A stretch of 9,692 nt of DNA, from the NCBI GenBank assembly GCA_964524065.1, contig CAZGCB010000098.1:1-9692 (forward strand), read 5' to 3'. Source of the DNA: CAZADA01 sp964524065. GTDB taxonomy: Bacteria > Pseudomonadota > Alphaproteobacteria > Caulobacterales > Maricaulaceae. The translations under genes and the position numbers were made by a program. Shown here piece by piece: positions 1 through 4,880 of this stretch; the first letter of the stretch is position 1, and each line of letters opens with the position of its first letter. Below the pieces are notes generated by a model. That model was not told the DNA's origin. It saw only the letters and a program-made list of their open reading frames with translations, and searched no databases.

Positions 1-397
1 CAGCATGATCCGCGGCGGGCACATCGATCTCGCCATTCTCGGCGCCATGGAGGTGTCAGAATGCGGCGATCTCGCGAACTGGATGATCCCCGGCAAGCTG
101 GTCAAAGGCATGGGCGGCGCGATGGATTTGGTCGCTGGCGTCAAGCGGGTGGTCGTGGTGATGGATCATGTCAACAAGAAGGGGGAGTCCAAAGTGCTGC
201 CCGACTGCACCTTGCCGCTCACCGGCCGGCGCGTGGTCAACCGCATCATTACGGGCCTGGCCGTGATGGATGTGAAGGGCGATCATTTGGAGCTGATCGA
301 GTTGGCCGAGGGCGTCCATGTGGATGAGGTGAAGGCGGCCACCAAGGCGGCCTTGAGCGTTTCGCCGCATTTGGGCGCGGGGCACGTGGCGTCGTAG
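1..397 (+). CDS. scoB: 3-oxoacid CoA-transferase subunit B, C-terminal part (5' end outside window)
   Basis: This is the C-terminal ~131 residues of the B subunit of a succinyl-CoA:3-ketoacid (acetoacetate-type) CoA-transferase. The enzyme moves CoA between succinyl-CoA and a 3-oxoacid in ketone-body, short-chain acid or PHB metabolism in the cytoplasm. The reading frame is already open at base 2, base 1 being the last base of a split codon, and it ends with TAG at 395-397. The family blocks MIRGGHID, LGAMEVS, GDLANWMIPGK, VKGMGGAMDLV and TLPLTG follow in the expected order, then RIITGLAV and a typical LIELAEGV tail. The catalytic glutamate of the family lies in the N-terminal half and is outside the window, so activity cannot be judged. 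The A subunit is expected just upstream. The plain SCO B subunit fits better than PcaJ (3-oxoadipate) because of the GDLANWMIPGK block, but substrate specificity is inference. Confidence 0.93.
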   Translation, partial: SMIRGGHIDLAILGAMEVSECGDLANWMIPGKLVKGMGGAMDLVAGVKRVVVVMDHVNKKGESKVLPDCTLPLTGRRVVNRIITGLAVMDVKGDHLELIELAEGVHVDEVKAATKAALSVSPHLGAGHVAS

Positions 398-613
398 CGC
401 GCGGCTGTGGCTCAGGCGGAAGGGGGCCAGCGCGCCACCTGTTGAGCGTTGGCGCTCGCCCTGTGTCCAAAGTGGTGGGGAGGGGGGGATCACTGATGAC
501 GCTCGATCCCGGCCGCGCATCGCCGCAACCGCCGAAGCGGGGAACGGGCCTGGCGTCTGTCAGCTGCGCGGCCAGCTGTGACGTTCCGCCGCGCCTGCGC
601 GCATAGGCGTCGC
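398..613. other. intergenic region scoB-bfd, GC-rich with foldable segments
   Basis: No gene is supportable here. The first part holds a short 5-bp hairpin (GAGCG 444-448, loop TTGG, CGCTC 453-457) without a following T-run, so it is at best a poor scoB terminator. A longer foldable segment lies at 537-592 and is described separately. The frames that stay open on either strand have no recognisable protein similarity and no good ribosome-binding site. Confidence 0.6.
537..592 (+). repeat. imperfect inverted repeat / possible RNA hairpin upstream of bfd
   Basis: GGAACG at 541-546 is exactly complementary to CGTTCC at 582-587. The stem extends outward by four pairs (537-540 with 589-592) across a single bulged G at 588. 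An inner stem pairs CTGGC 550-554 with GCCAG 571-575. There is no T-tract after it, so it is not a standard intrinsic terminator. It ends about 20 nt before the -35 element of the bfd promoter. It may be a Rho-type or structural end of the scoB transcript, or a chance fold in GC-rich DNA. Confidence 0.35.
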
Positions 614-642
614 TTGTAAGTGAGAATATTTCTCATTATCAT
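614..642 (+). promoter_or_regulatory. sigma70-like promoter of bfd
   Basis: TTGTAA at 614-619 (4 of 6 to TTGACA) and TATCAT at 637-642 (5 of 6 to TATAAT) are separated by exactly 17 bp. Transcription would start near 648-650, leaving a leader of about 20 nt before the bfd ATG at 668. The spacer is filled by the Fur-like palindrome. The A/T-rich stretch stands out from GC-rich surroundings. The elements are seen directly; promoter activity is inferred. Confidence 0.6.
622..640 (-). promoter_or_regulatory. Fur-box-like operator over the bfd promoter
   Basis: Read on the minus strand, this 19-mer is GATAATGAGAAATATTCTC. It matches the classical Fur consensus GATAATGATAATCATTATC at 15 of 19 positions. 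In the 7-1-7 view, the plus-strand TGAGAATATTTCTCA at 621-635 has perfect 6-bp arms (TGAGAA/TTCTCA) around TAT. It lies between the -35 and -10 elements, where bound Fur would block RNA polymerase. Fur repression of bfd in iron-replete cells is known in other proteobacteria; here it is inferred from sequence. Confidence 0.68.
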
Positions 643-657
643 ACTGGGTGTCGCTGC

Positions 658-662
658 GGAGG
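658..662 (+). promoter_or_regulatory. ribosome-binding site that fixes the bfd start
   Basis: A perfect GGAGG ends 5 nt before the ATG at 668. It excludes the upstream in-frame ATG at 620, which lies inside the promoter/Fur site and would add 16 non-homologous residues. Confidence 0.75.
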
Positions 663-667
663 CGCTC

Positions 668-835
668 ATGATCGTCTGTTTGTGCAATTGCCTGAACGAA
701 GCCAGCATCGTCGAGGTCATCAACGCTGGCTGTCAGACGCGCGAGGACGTGCATCAGCGCTTGGGCGTGACAGTGCAGTGCGGGTCATGCCTGGACTATG
801 TCGACACTCTGATCGCGGAACGCAGCGCCGAGTGA
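668..835 (+). CDS. bfd: bacterioferritin-associated [2Fe-2S] ferredoxin
   Basis: A 55-residue cytoplasmic protein of the BFD-like [2Fe-2S] family. Bfd docks on bacterioferritin near the haem and passes electrons into the mineral core, so that Fe(III) leaves as Fe(II). The cluster ligands are visible as C4-x-C6 near the start (MIVCLCN) and C38-x2-C41 (VQCGSC), the family's CxC...CxxC pattern. C8 and C22 are additional cysteines. The length is slightly short for the family (commonly ~60-75 residues), mostly because the C-terminus stops soon after the second cysteine pair. The start at 668 is chosen from the GGAGG at 658-662 and from family alignment. A promoter with a Fur-like operator lies immediately upstream, and bfr follows 208 nt downstream on the same strand. 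Assignment to Bfd rather than a NirB/NifU-type BFD domain rests on size and on the bfr neighbour. Confidence 0.93.
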   Translation: MIVCLCNCLNEASIVEVINAGCQTREDVHQRLGVTVQCGSCLDYVDTLIAERSAE

Positions 836-871
836 GGCCCCTGCGCCGCGCGAGCGAGCATCGCTGGTGAT

Positions 872-922
872 CCTCCGTAACGGAGAGTGACGAGGCGGAG
901 GGCTTGCGCAGAGTGCGCCTTT
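872..922 (+). repeat. tandem small hairpins in the bfd-bfr gap
   Basis: Within the 208-nt bfd-bfr spacer, CTCCG 873-877 can pair with CGGAG 881-885 (loop TAA). Alternatively CCTCCG 872-877 can pair with CGGAGG 896-901. Just after, GCGCA 906-910 pairs with TGCGC 914-918 (loop GAG) and is followed by CTTT. The last could act as a weak terminator separating bfd from bfr, but the stem is only 5 bp and the T-run is poor. The remaining spacer up to bfr shows no clear promoter to me. Confidence 0.3.
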
Positions 923-1032
923 CGGCTGCCCGCCACACTTTCCGTTCGCGCGATATCGCCATTCAGCTGAGACGTGCTAAGTACAGCTCAACACGACGCG
1001 CCGCCTGGCGCCATTCCACACGCCGGCTTCAT

Positions 1033-1037
1033 GGAGA
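1033..1037 (+). promoter_or_regulatory. ribosome-binding site that fixes the bfr start
   Basis: GGAGA ends 6 nt before the ATG at 1044. The in-frame ATG at 1038 directly abuts this site (0 nt spacing), so 1044 is the better start. It also gives residue numbering identical to that of classical bacterioferritins. Confidence 0.7.
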
Positions 1038-1043
1038 ATGAGA

Positions 1044-1538
1044 ATGAAAGGCGACTCAACAGTCATTCAACATTTGAACGCCGTGCTGAAAAATGAGCTC
1101 ACAGCCATAAACCAGTACTTTCTGCACTCGCGGATTCTGAAGGACTGGGGGGTGTCGGAACTCGCCGATAAAGAATACAAAGAATCATTGGAGGAAATGG
1201 TCCATGCGGACTGGATCATTGAGCGTGTTTTGTTCCTAGAGGGTCTGCCAAATCTCCAAGCGTTGCATAAATTGCGCATCGGCGAAGATGTGAAAGAGAT
1301 CCTCGAATGCGATTTGGCGCTAGAGCAGGACGCGATTCCGGCCCTGCGCGAGGCCATCCAGTATTGTGAAAGCGTGCAGGATTATATCTCGCGCGATTTG
1401 TTTCGGCGCATCCTCGATAATGAAGAGGAGCACGTGGACTGGCTGGAGACCCAGCTTGGCTTGGTGGAGCGACTGGGCGTTGAGCGATTCACGCTGCTGC
1501 AGACACGCCCGAATGCGGCGCACGCGTCGGAGGACTGA
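1044..1538 (+). CDS. bfr: bacterioferritin (haem-containing iron-storage ferritin)
   Basis: A 164-residue four-helix ferritin-like subunit that forms the 24-mer cytoplasmic iron-storage shell, oxidising Fe(II) and depositing ferric mineral. The complete dinuclear ferroxidase set is present at the canonical positions: E18, E51, H54, E94, E127 and H130, plus Y25. M52, the axial ligand of the inter-subunit haem, is present, so this should be a haem-binding bacterioferritin and not a haem-free ferritin. Conserved blocks include KNELTAINQYFLHSR, RVLFLEGLPNLQ, IGEDVKE and EEEHVDWLETQL. The length is close to the usual 155-160 residues, with a short polar tail. Starting at 1044 reproduces the classical numbering exactly. 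It follows bfd by 208 nt, its partner in iron release. Two sampled 60-base lines are about 50% GC, clearly lower than the genes at 2757-6713. Confidence 0.97.
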   Translation: MKGDSTVIQHLNAVLKNELTAINQYFLHSRILKDWGVSELADKEYKESLEEMVHADWIIERVLFLEGLPNLQALHKLRIGEDVKEILECDLALEQDAIPALREAIQYCESVQDYISRDLFRRILDNEEEHVDWLETQLGLVERLGVERFTLLQTRPNAAHASED

Positions 1539-1765
1539 GGGCGTGCACGCTAGAGTTGCTTCACCGATAAAAGCTTTTTTTGAGTGTATTGATCCAGTTT
1601 GAACCAAGGTTTTGAGGAATCTTTGTCCATCTGGCGATCGTTTGGGTCATCAAACGCACGAATTTCGCGGAGAGTTCGCAATCGACAGGTACAGCTTTAC
1701 CGGGGCTTAAGGCTTTTTTCTCAATTGTGGTGAAATAAGGCGCTCCCAAGTCGATTGAGGCGAAT
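1539..1765. other. A/T-richer intergenic region bfr to receiver gene
   Basis: This 227-nt spacer is visibly A/T-richer than most of the window and contains T-runs at 1574-1581 (after the AAAGCTTT palindrome) and 1713-1719. Neither T-run is preceded by a strong GC-rich stem, so I cannot name a terminator with confidence. A promoter for the gene at 1766 is likely here, but I find no convincing -35/-10 pair. A short minus-strand open frame through it has no ribosome-binding site and no recognisable similarity. Confidence 0.5.
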
Positions 1766-2605
1766 ATGGCCCGTGTAGACCCGCTGGACACCGCCCCCGC
1801 CGCAGTGTTGTGGCCGGCGCCCAAACGCGTTCAACGCATCCGACGTTCGGCGGCGCATCCGCAAACCGCTGTGATCGGGCGGGCTGTGTTGGCGTTGCGC
1901 ACTGCATGGCGTGCGTTGGTGTGGCGTCTGATGTTGCGTTTCGGACGCCTGACGCGCCCCCTCGGGCATGGCGGTCATGGGCCGAATGACGCGCGGCCCG
2001 AGCCGCTGCGCCGTGATGCGGACATCATGCCTTTCCCCAGCCGGACCTACTCTCCGCTGTGCGCAGCTAACGATGCCGCCAAACCTGGCGAGCCATACGC
2101 GCCCGCGCCGCGACCGGTCAGCGATCCTGTCTTGGCTCAGCCCGAAGCGGCCCCCCAAACGGAGGCGTGCGCGGATGTGTCCGGGACGCCGCTGCATGTC
2201 CTGGTGGTCGACGATAACGCCGTCAATCGCAAAGTGATGGGCGCAATCCTGCAAAGCGTCGAGGCGGTGGTCACATTCGCGGAAAATGGCGAAGAGGCGG
2301 TGCGCTTCGCGCAGATCCAGCACATCGATTTGATTTTCATGGATATTCGGATGCCCATCATGGATGGTGTGGACGCCACGCGCCGCATCCGTGCCTGGGA
2401 GGGCCAAGCGGGCCGCACACCGACGCCGATCATTGCCGTGACCGCCAACAATCTGGACGAGCATCGCGATGAGTACCTCGCCGCCGGGATTGATGAGTGT
2501 CTCCATAAGCCGGTGAAGGCCCAGCAGCTGAAAGCGATTGTGGAGGAAGTGGCCGATCAGCGCACCGCACCGGCGGACACCGACCGCCATTCGCGTCCGG
2601 CTTAG
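1766..2605 (+). CDS. orphan response-regulator receiver protein with basic N-terminal extension
   Basis: A 279-residue protein whose C-terminal ~120 residues (about 143-262) form a complete receiver (REC) domain. The acidic pair D149-D150 lies in LVVDDNAVNRK and the phospho-acceptor D193 in FMDIRMPIMDG. The switch threonine T226 (IIAVTAN) and the lysine K248 (LHKPV) are also present. The style is that of receivers attached to hybrid histidine kinases, so it probably takes phosphate from, or passes it to, a histidine kinase or phosphotransferase. No such partner lies in the window and there is no DNA-binding or enzymatic output domain. The first ~140 residues are not recognised. They include an arginine-rich, probably amphipathic helix at about 35-62 (R39, R45, R49, R54, R58, R61; W48, W53) and a proline/alanine-rich linker at about 90-140. 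The start is supported by GAGG at 1757-1760, 5 nt from the ATG. Function of the extension is unknown; membrane association is only a guess. Confidence 0.88.
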   Translation: MARVDPLDTAPAAVLWPAPKRVQRIRRSAAHPQTAVIGRAVLALRTAWRALVWRLMLRFGRLTRPLGHGGHGPNDARPEPLRRDADIMPFPSRTYSPLCAANDAAKPGEPYAPAPRPVSDPVLAQPEAAPQTEACADVSGTPLHVLVVDDNAVNRKVMGAILQSVEAVVTFAENGEEAVRFAQIQHIDLIFMDIRMPIMDGVDATRRIRAWEGQAGRTPTPIIAVTANNLDEHRDEYLAAGIDECLHKPVKAQQLKAIVEEVADQRTAPADTDRHSRPA

Positions 2606-2695
2606 TCCCATCGTTACGAGGCGCCGTCCGCGGCGGTTTGCGCCGTGTTAAACGCAGCGCGCTGAGCGTCTTTCAGCCCACAGCACCGTGATTGG

Positions 2696-2735
2696 TTGCC
2701 CGCGCGCGGCGCAGCGCGCATAACCTCGCGCGCAA
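2696..2735 (+). repeat. GC-alternating inverted repeat before the GT-C-like gene
   Basis: TTG 2696-2698 plus CGCGCG 2701-2706 can pair with CGCGCGCAA 2727-2735, leaving a CC bulge and a 20-nt loop. The run is rich in alternating CG and ends about 9 nt before the GGGGGA ribosome-binding stretch at 2744-2749. It may be a terminator remnant for the receiver gene or chance; there is no T-tract. Confidence 0.25.
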
Positions 2736-2756
2736 GCTTGTCCGGGGGATGACACC

Positions 2757-4316
2757 ATGACGCTGCGCCGCAATCCCGCTGTCGCCGTGCGCGACGCCCT
2801 GTGGGACGCCATGACGGGCCCCATTGGCGAGATCCTGTTTCGCGTCGTCTTTTGGACGACCGCAGCTTACGCTTTGCTGGCGGGTGTGTTTCTGCGCCTC
2901 TGGGCGCCGATCGTGTTGAAGAATGACAATGTGTTTTTCATGCCGGTGGCCTTCGCCATGCGCAATGGCCTGGGCTTCAACAATCTGTGGGTGAACCCCA
3001 CCGGCTCAGGCCAGTTCGATTGGCACGGCATCATCCATCCCACGCTGATGGGCTGGCTCGCGCCGGGCGGGGACTGGTCCGCCATCAACGCCGCTGTCGT
3101 GTTGCTGGCGGGGGCGGGAACCGTGGCGTATCTGGCGCTGCTCTGGCGGCAGTCGGGCCCGGCCGTGCTGAAGGCCGCCGCAGCCATGATCATCGTCTCC
3201 GCGTTTATCGGCTTTGGCGGACGCCCTGAGACGACGGCGGCGCTGCTGATGGCCGCACTCATTGCGCTGGGCGTGATGGGCGCGCACGGCGGGGGCGGGG
3301 GGACGGCCGCACGTTGGCTGCCTCTCGCCGGTGCGGGGCTGGTGCTCGGTGTCCTGGGCGCGGCCCATCCCATCGCCGCGGCCATGAGCGTCACGGTGTT
3401 CGCTGGCGCCCTGGCCGTGGCGCATGTGCGTACTGAGCGCGGGCCGTGGCGCTACATCATGGACATGGCTGCGGTCGGCGTGGTGGCGGTGCTCGCCCTG
3501 GTGGCGAGCTTCCTGCTGCTTTACCCCTACGACCCAGCCTCGTGGGTGCAGGGTATGCTGGCGGCGAGCAATCAAGCGGCCGGGCGCTTTGGGGAAGGCG
3601 AATTCCTCAAGTATTTTGTCGCGACCAAGCATCTGCCGTTCTTGATCTTGACGTTCCCGGTGCTCGGCTTTGTGCTGTATGCGCTGCTCCATGAGCCGCT
3701 GCGCCAGGCCGGCTGGTTCCATCGGGCGGTGTTGGCAGGGGCGGCGCTGGCGCTTGTCTTACTCATCTATCGCTTCCCCGTGCGCATTCCGCCGACCTAC
3801 TACAATTACGCCGTGCTGATTCCGGCGCTGGCCTTGGTGAGCGTTGTCGTGTTGCGCGATCGGTTGCGCAGTTGGGCCGGCACCGCGTCGGCGCTGTGCT
3901 TGGGCGCCTTCGCCGCTGGATGCGCGCTGGCGCAGGGGCTGTGGGTGTACCAAGTCTCCGCCGGCGGCGCGTTGATCAGCGGGCAAAAGGCCCAGTTGGC
4001 GCGGCTGGTCACCGAGTACCAAGCGGCCGGCGCGCGTGTGGCGGTGGACGGCCCCATCTTGGGCGCCTTGGACGACGCGCAAGTCGCTGAAGCGACAGAG
4101 GTTTTGTTTTTCGGCCGGCGCACGGATGGAGGCAAGTTCACCCCCTCCGCGGACGCTTTTGACGTGGTGATCCGCGCCCAAGCGGAATTCGCCGAAGCGC
4201 CCCAGGTGCTGCCCGGCTTTGTCTTGGCGCGCAATGGCTATGTGGCTGGACGCGGCGCGCTGTCCTTCTCCAAGCCCGAGCATCTCGGCTATGCGGTTTA
4301 TGAGGCGGACCGCTAA
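2757..4316 (+). CDS. polytopic membrane protein, GT-C glycosyltransferase-like
   Basis: A 519-residue inner-membrane protein with roughly ten hydrophobic segments. Clear ones lie near residues 27-47, 112-130, 139-155, 188-224 (two), 235-258, 293-311, 323-340, 350-366 and 377-397. A soluble C-terminal domain of ~115 residues follows. The architecture is that of GT-C polyprenyl-phosphate-sugar-dependent glycosyltransferases (PMT/ArnT-like). After the first helix comes a large extracytoplasmic loop with an acidic residue in KNDNVFF (D57), then FDWHGIIHPTLMGWL (H90, H94), where family members carry conserved aromatic and histidine residues. The tail contains FDVVIRAQ and ends GYAVYEADR, like periplasmic tails of such proteins. 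GGGGGA at 2744-2749 supports the ATG at 2757. No other cell-envelope sugar genes are nearby, so acceptor and donor cannot be inferred. Membrane protein is certain; the enzymatic class is moderately sure. Confidence 0.8.
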   Translation: MTLRRNPAVAVRDALWDAMTGPIGEILFRVVFWTTAAYALLAGVFLRLWAPIVLKNDNVFFMPVAFAMRNGLGFNNLWVNPTGSGQFDWHGIIHPTLMGWLAPGGDWSAINAAVVLLAGAGTVAYLALLWRQSGPAVLKAAAAMIIVSAFIGFGGRPETTAALLMAALIALGVMGAHGGGGGTAARWLPLAGAGLVLGVLGAAHPIAAAMSVTVFAGALAVAHVRTERGPWRYIMDMAAVGVVAVLALVASFLLLYPYDPASWVQGMLAASNQAAGRFGEGEFLKYFVATKHLPFLILTFPVLGFVLYALLHEPLRQAGWFHRAVLAGAALALVLLIYRFPVRIPPTYYNYAVLIPALALVSVVVLRDRLRSWAGTASALCLGAFAAGCALAQGLWVYQVSAGGALISGQKAQLARLVTEYQAAGARVAVDGPILGALDDAQVAEATEVLFFGRRTDGGKFTPSADAFDVVIRAQAEFAEAPQVLPGFVLARNGYVAGRGALSFSKPEHLGYAVYEADR

Positions 4317-4446
4317 GCGCTGAGTGTGGAGCGCGTGTCCGCCAGGCGTCGCCGGGCGCACGGGCCGGCAAACCATTGCGCGAGGGCGTATCGCCGATTA
4401 GGGAACAGGTGTGACAAAGTAACGTGTCGCCCTGTCGGAGATCCTC

Positions 4447-4821
4447 GTGAGCGCCAAATCCTTTTCGTCCATCGACGCCTCGGCGGTGGGGCTGTCCGCC
4501 GCCTGTCTCATCCATTGCTTGGCCTTGCCCATCCTCGCCGCCGCGCTGCCGGCCATGGGCGTGCTGGCGGATAATGAGCAGCTCCATGCCGGCTTTGTGA
4601 TCCTGGCTGTGCTAGTCAGCGGCCTCGCCATCGGCCAGAGCCTTGGCGGCGGCGTGCGTTGGGGCTTTATCATCGTGGCGCTGACGGGCTTAGGCTTTTT
4701 GGTGGCTGGGGCCTTTTTTGAGCGCCTGGAAGCCCAGGAGACGATGTTGACCGTCATCGGCGCGCTCCTACTGGCTGGCGCGCATGTTTGGCGCTGGCGC
4801 CGTCACACGCGAACGGCTTAG
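4447..4821 (+). CDS. MerC-family small membrane protein
   Basis: A 124-residue, four-helix inner-membrane protein (segments about 13-33, 47-66, 73-90 and 98-115). It matches the MerC domain family by size, topology and the cysteine motif in helix 1, C20-L-I-H-C24, followed by LALP. MerC of mercury-resistance operons carries Hg(II) across the inner membrane through cysteines in its first helix. Many chromosomal homologues lie outside mer operons and have no proven substrate, possibly another soft metal. No merR, merT, merP or merA is nearby, so mercury resistance is not supported. The GTG start at 4447 is chosen from GGAG at 4437-4440, spaced 6 nt. Unlike Tn21-type MerC, I see no second cysteine pair near the C-terminus; the tail is basic (WRWRRHTRTA). 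It starts 130 nt after the GT-C-like gene and ends 59 nt before uup, so joint transcription is possible. Confidence 0.8.
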   Translation: MSAKSFSSIDASAVGLSAACLIHCLALPILAAALPAMGVLADNEQLHAGFVILAVLVSGLAIGQSLGGGVRWGFIIVALTGLGFLVAGAFFERLEAQETMLTVIGALLLAGAHVWRWRRHTRTA

Positions 4822-4880
4822 AGGCACGCTTCGCACGCTTCATCTCGACACCGCTGGTGGGCGGGCGCTAGGAACGCTTT

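Noticed and set aside
620..667. Upstream ATG at 620 extending bfd by 16 residues
   Set aside because: It falls inside the promoter and Fur-like site, lacks a ribosome-binding site and adds a hydrophobic stretch absent from the Bfd family. The ATG at 668 has a perfect GGAGG.
1038..1043. Upstream ATG at 1038 as the bfr start
   Set aside because: It abuts the GGAGA site and adds two residues. Starting at 1044 gives proper spacing and places E18, E51, M52, H54, E94, E127 and H130 at their canonical numbers.
1561..1824. Minus-strand 87-codon open frame spanning the bfr-receiver gap
   Set aside because: Its first part is antisense to the receiver N-terminus. The part in the gap has no ribosome-binding site at its internal ATG and no similarity I recognise.
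1721..2611. Minus-strand 296-codon open frame opposite the receiver gene
   Set aside because: It runs antisense over the whole receiver gene. The plus frame encodes a receiver domain with all catalytic residues and a good ribosome-binding site; the minus product is His/Arg-rich with no recognisable motif.
3006..3722. Minus-strand 238-codon open frame inside the GT-C-like gene
   Set aside because: Low-complexity, His/Arg/Gln-rich translation typical of the antisense of a high-GC membrane-protein gene.
4401..4432. Inverted ACAGG/CCTGT and GTGAC/GTAAC elements before the MerC-family gene as a metal-regulator operator
   Set aside because: The arms are only 5 bp or imperfect, and they do not match a Zur, MerR or Fur consensus well enough to call.
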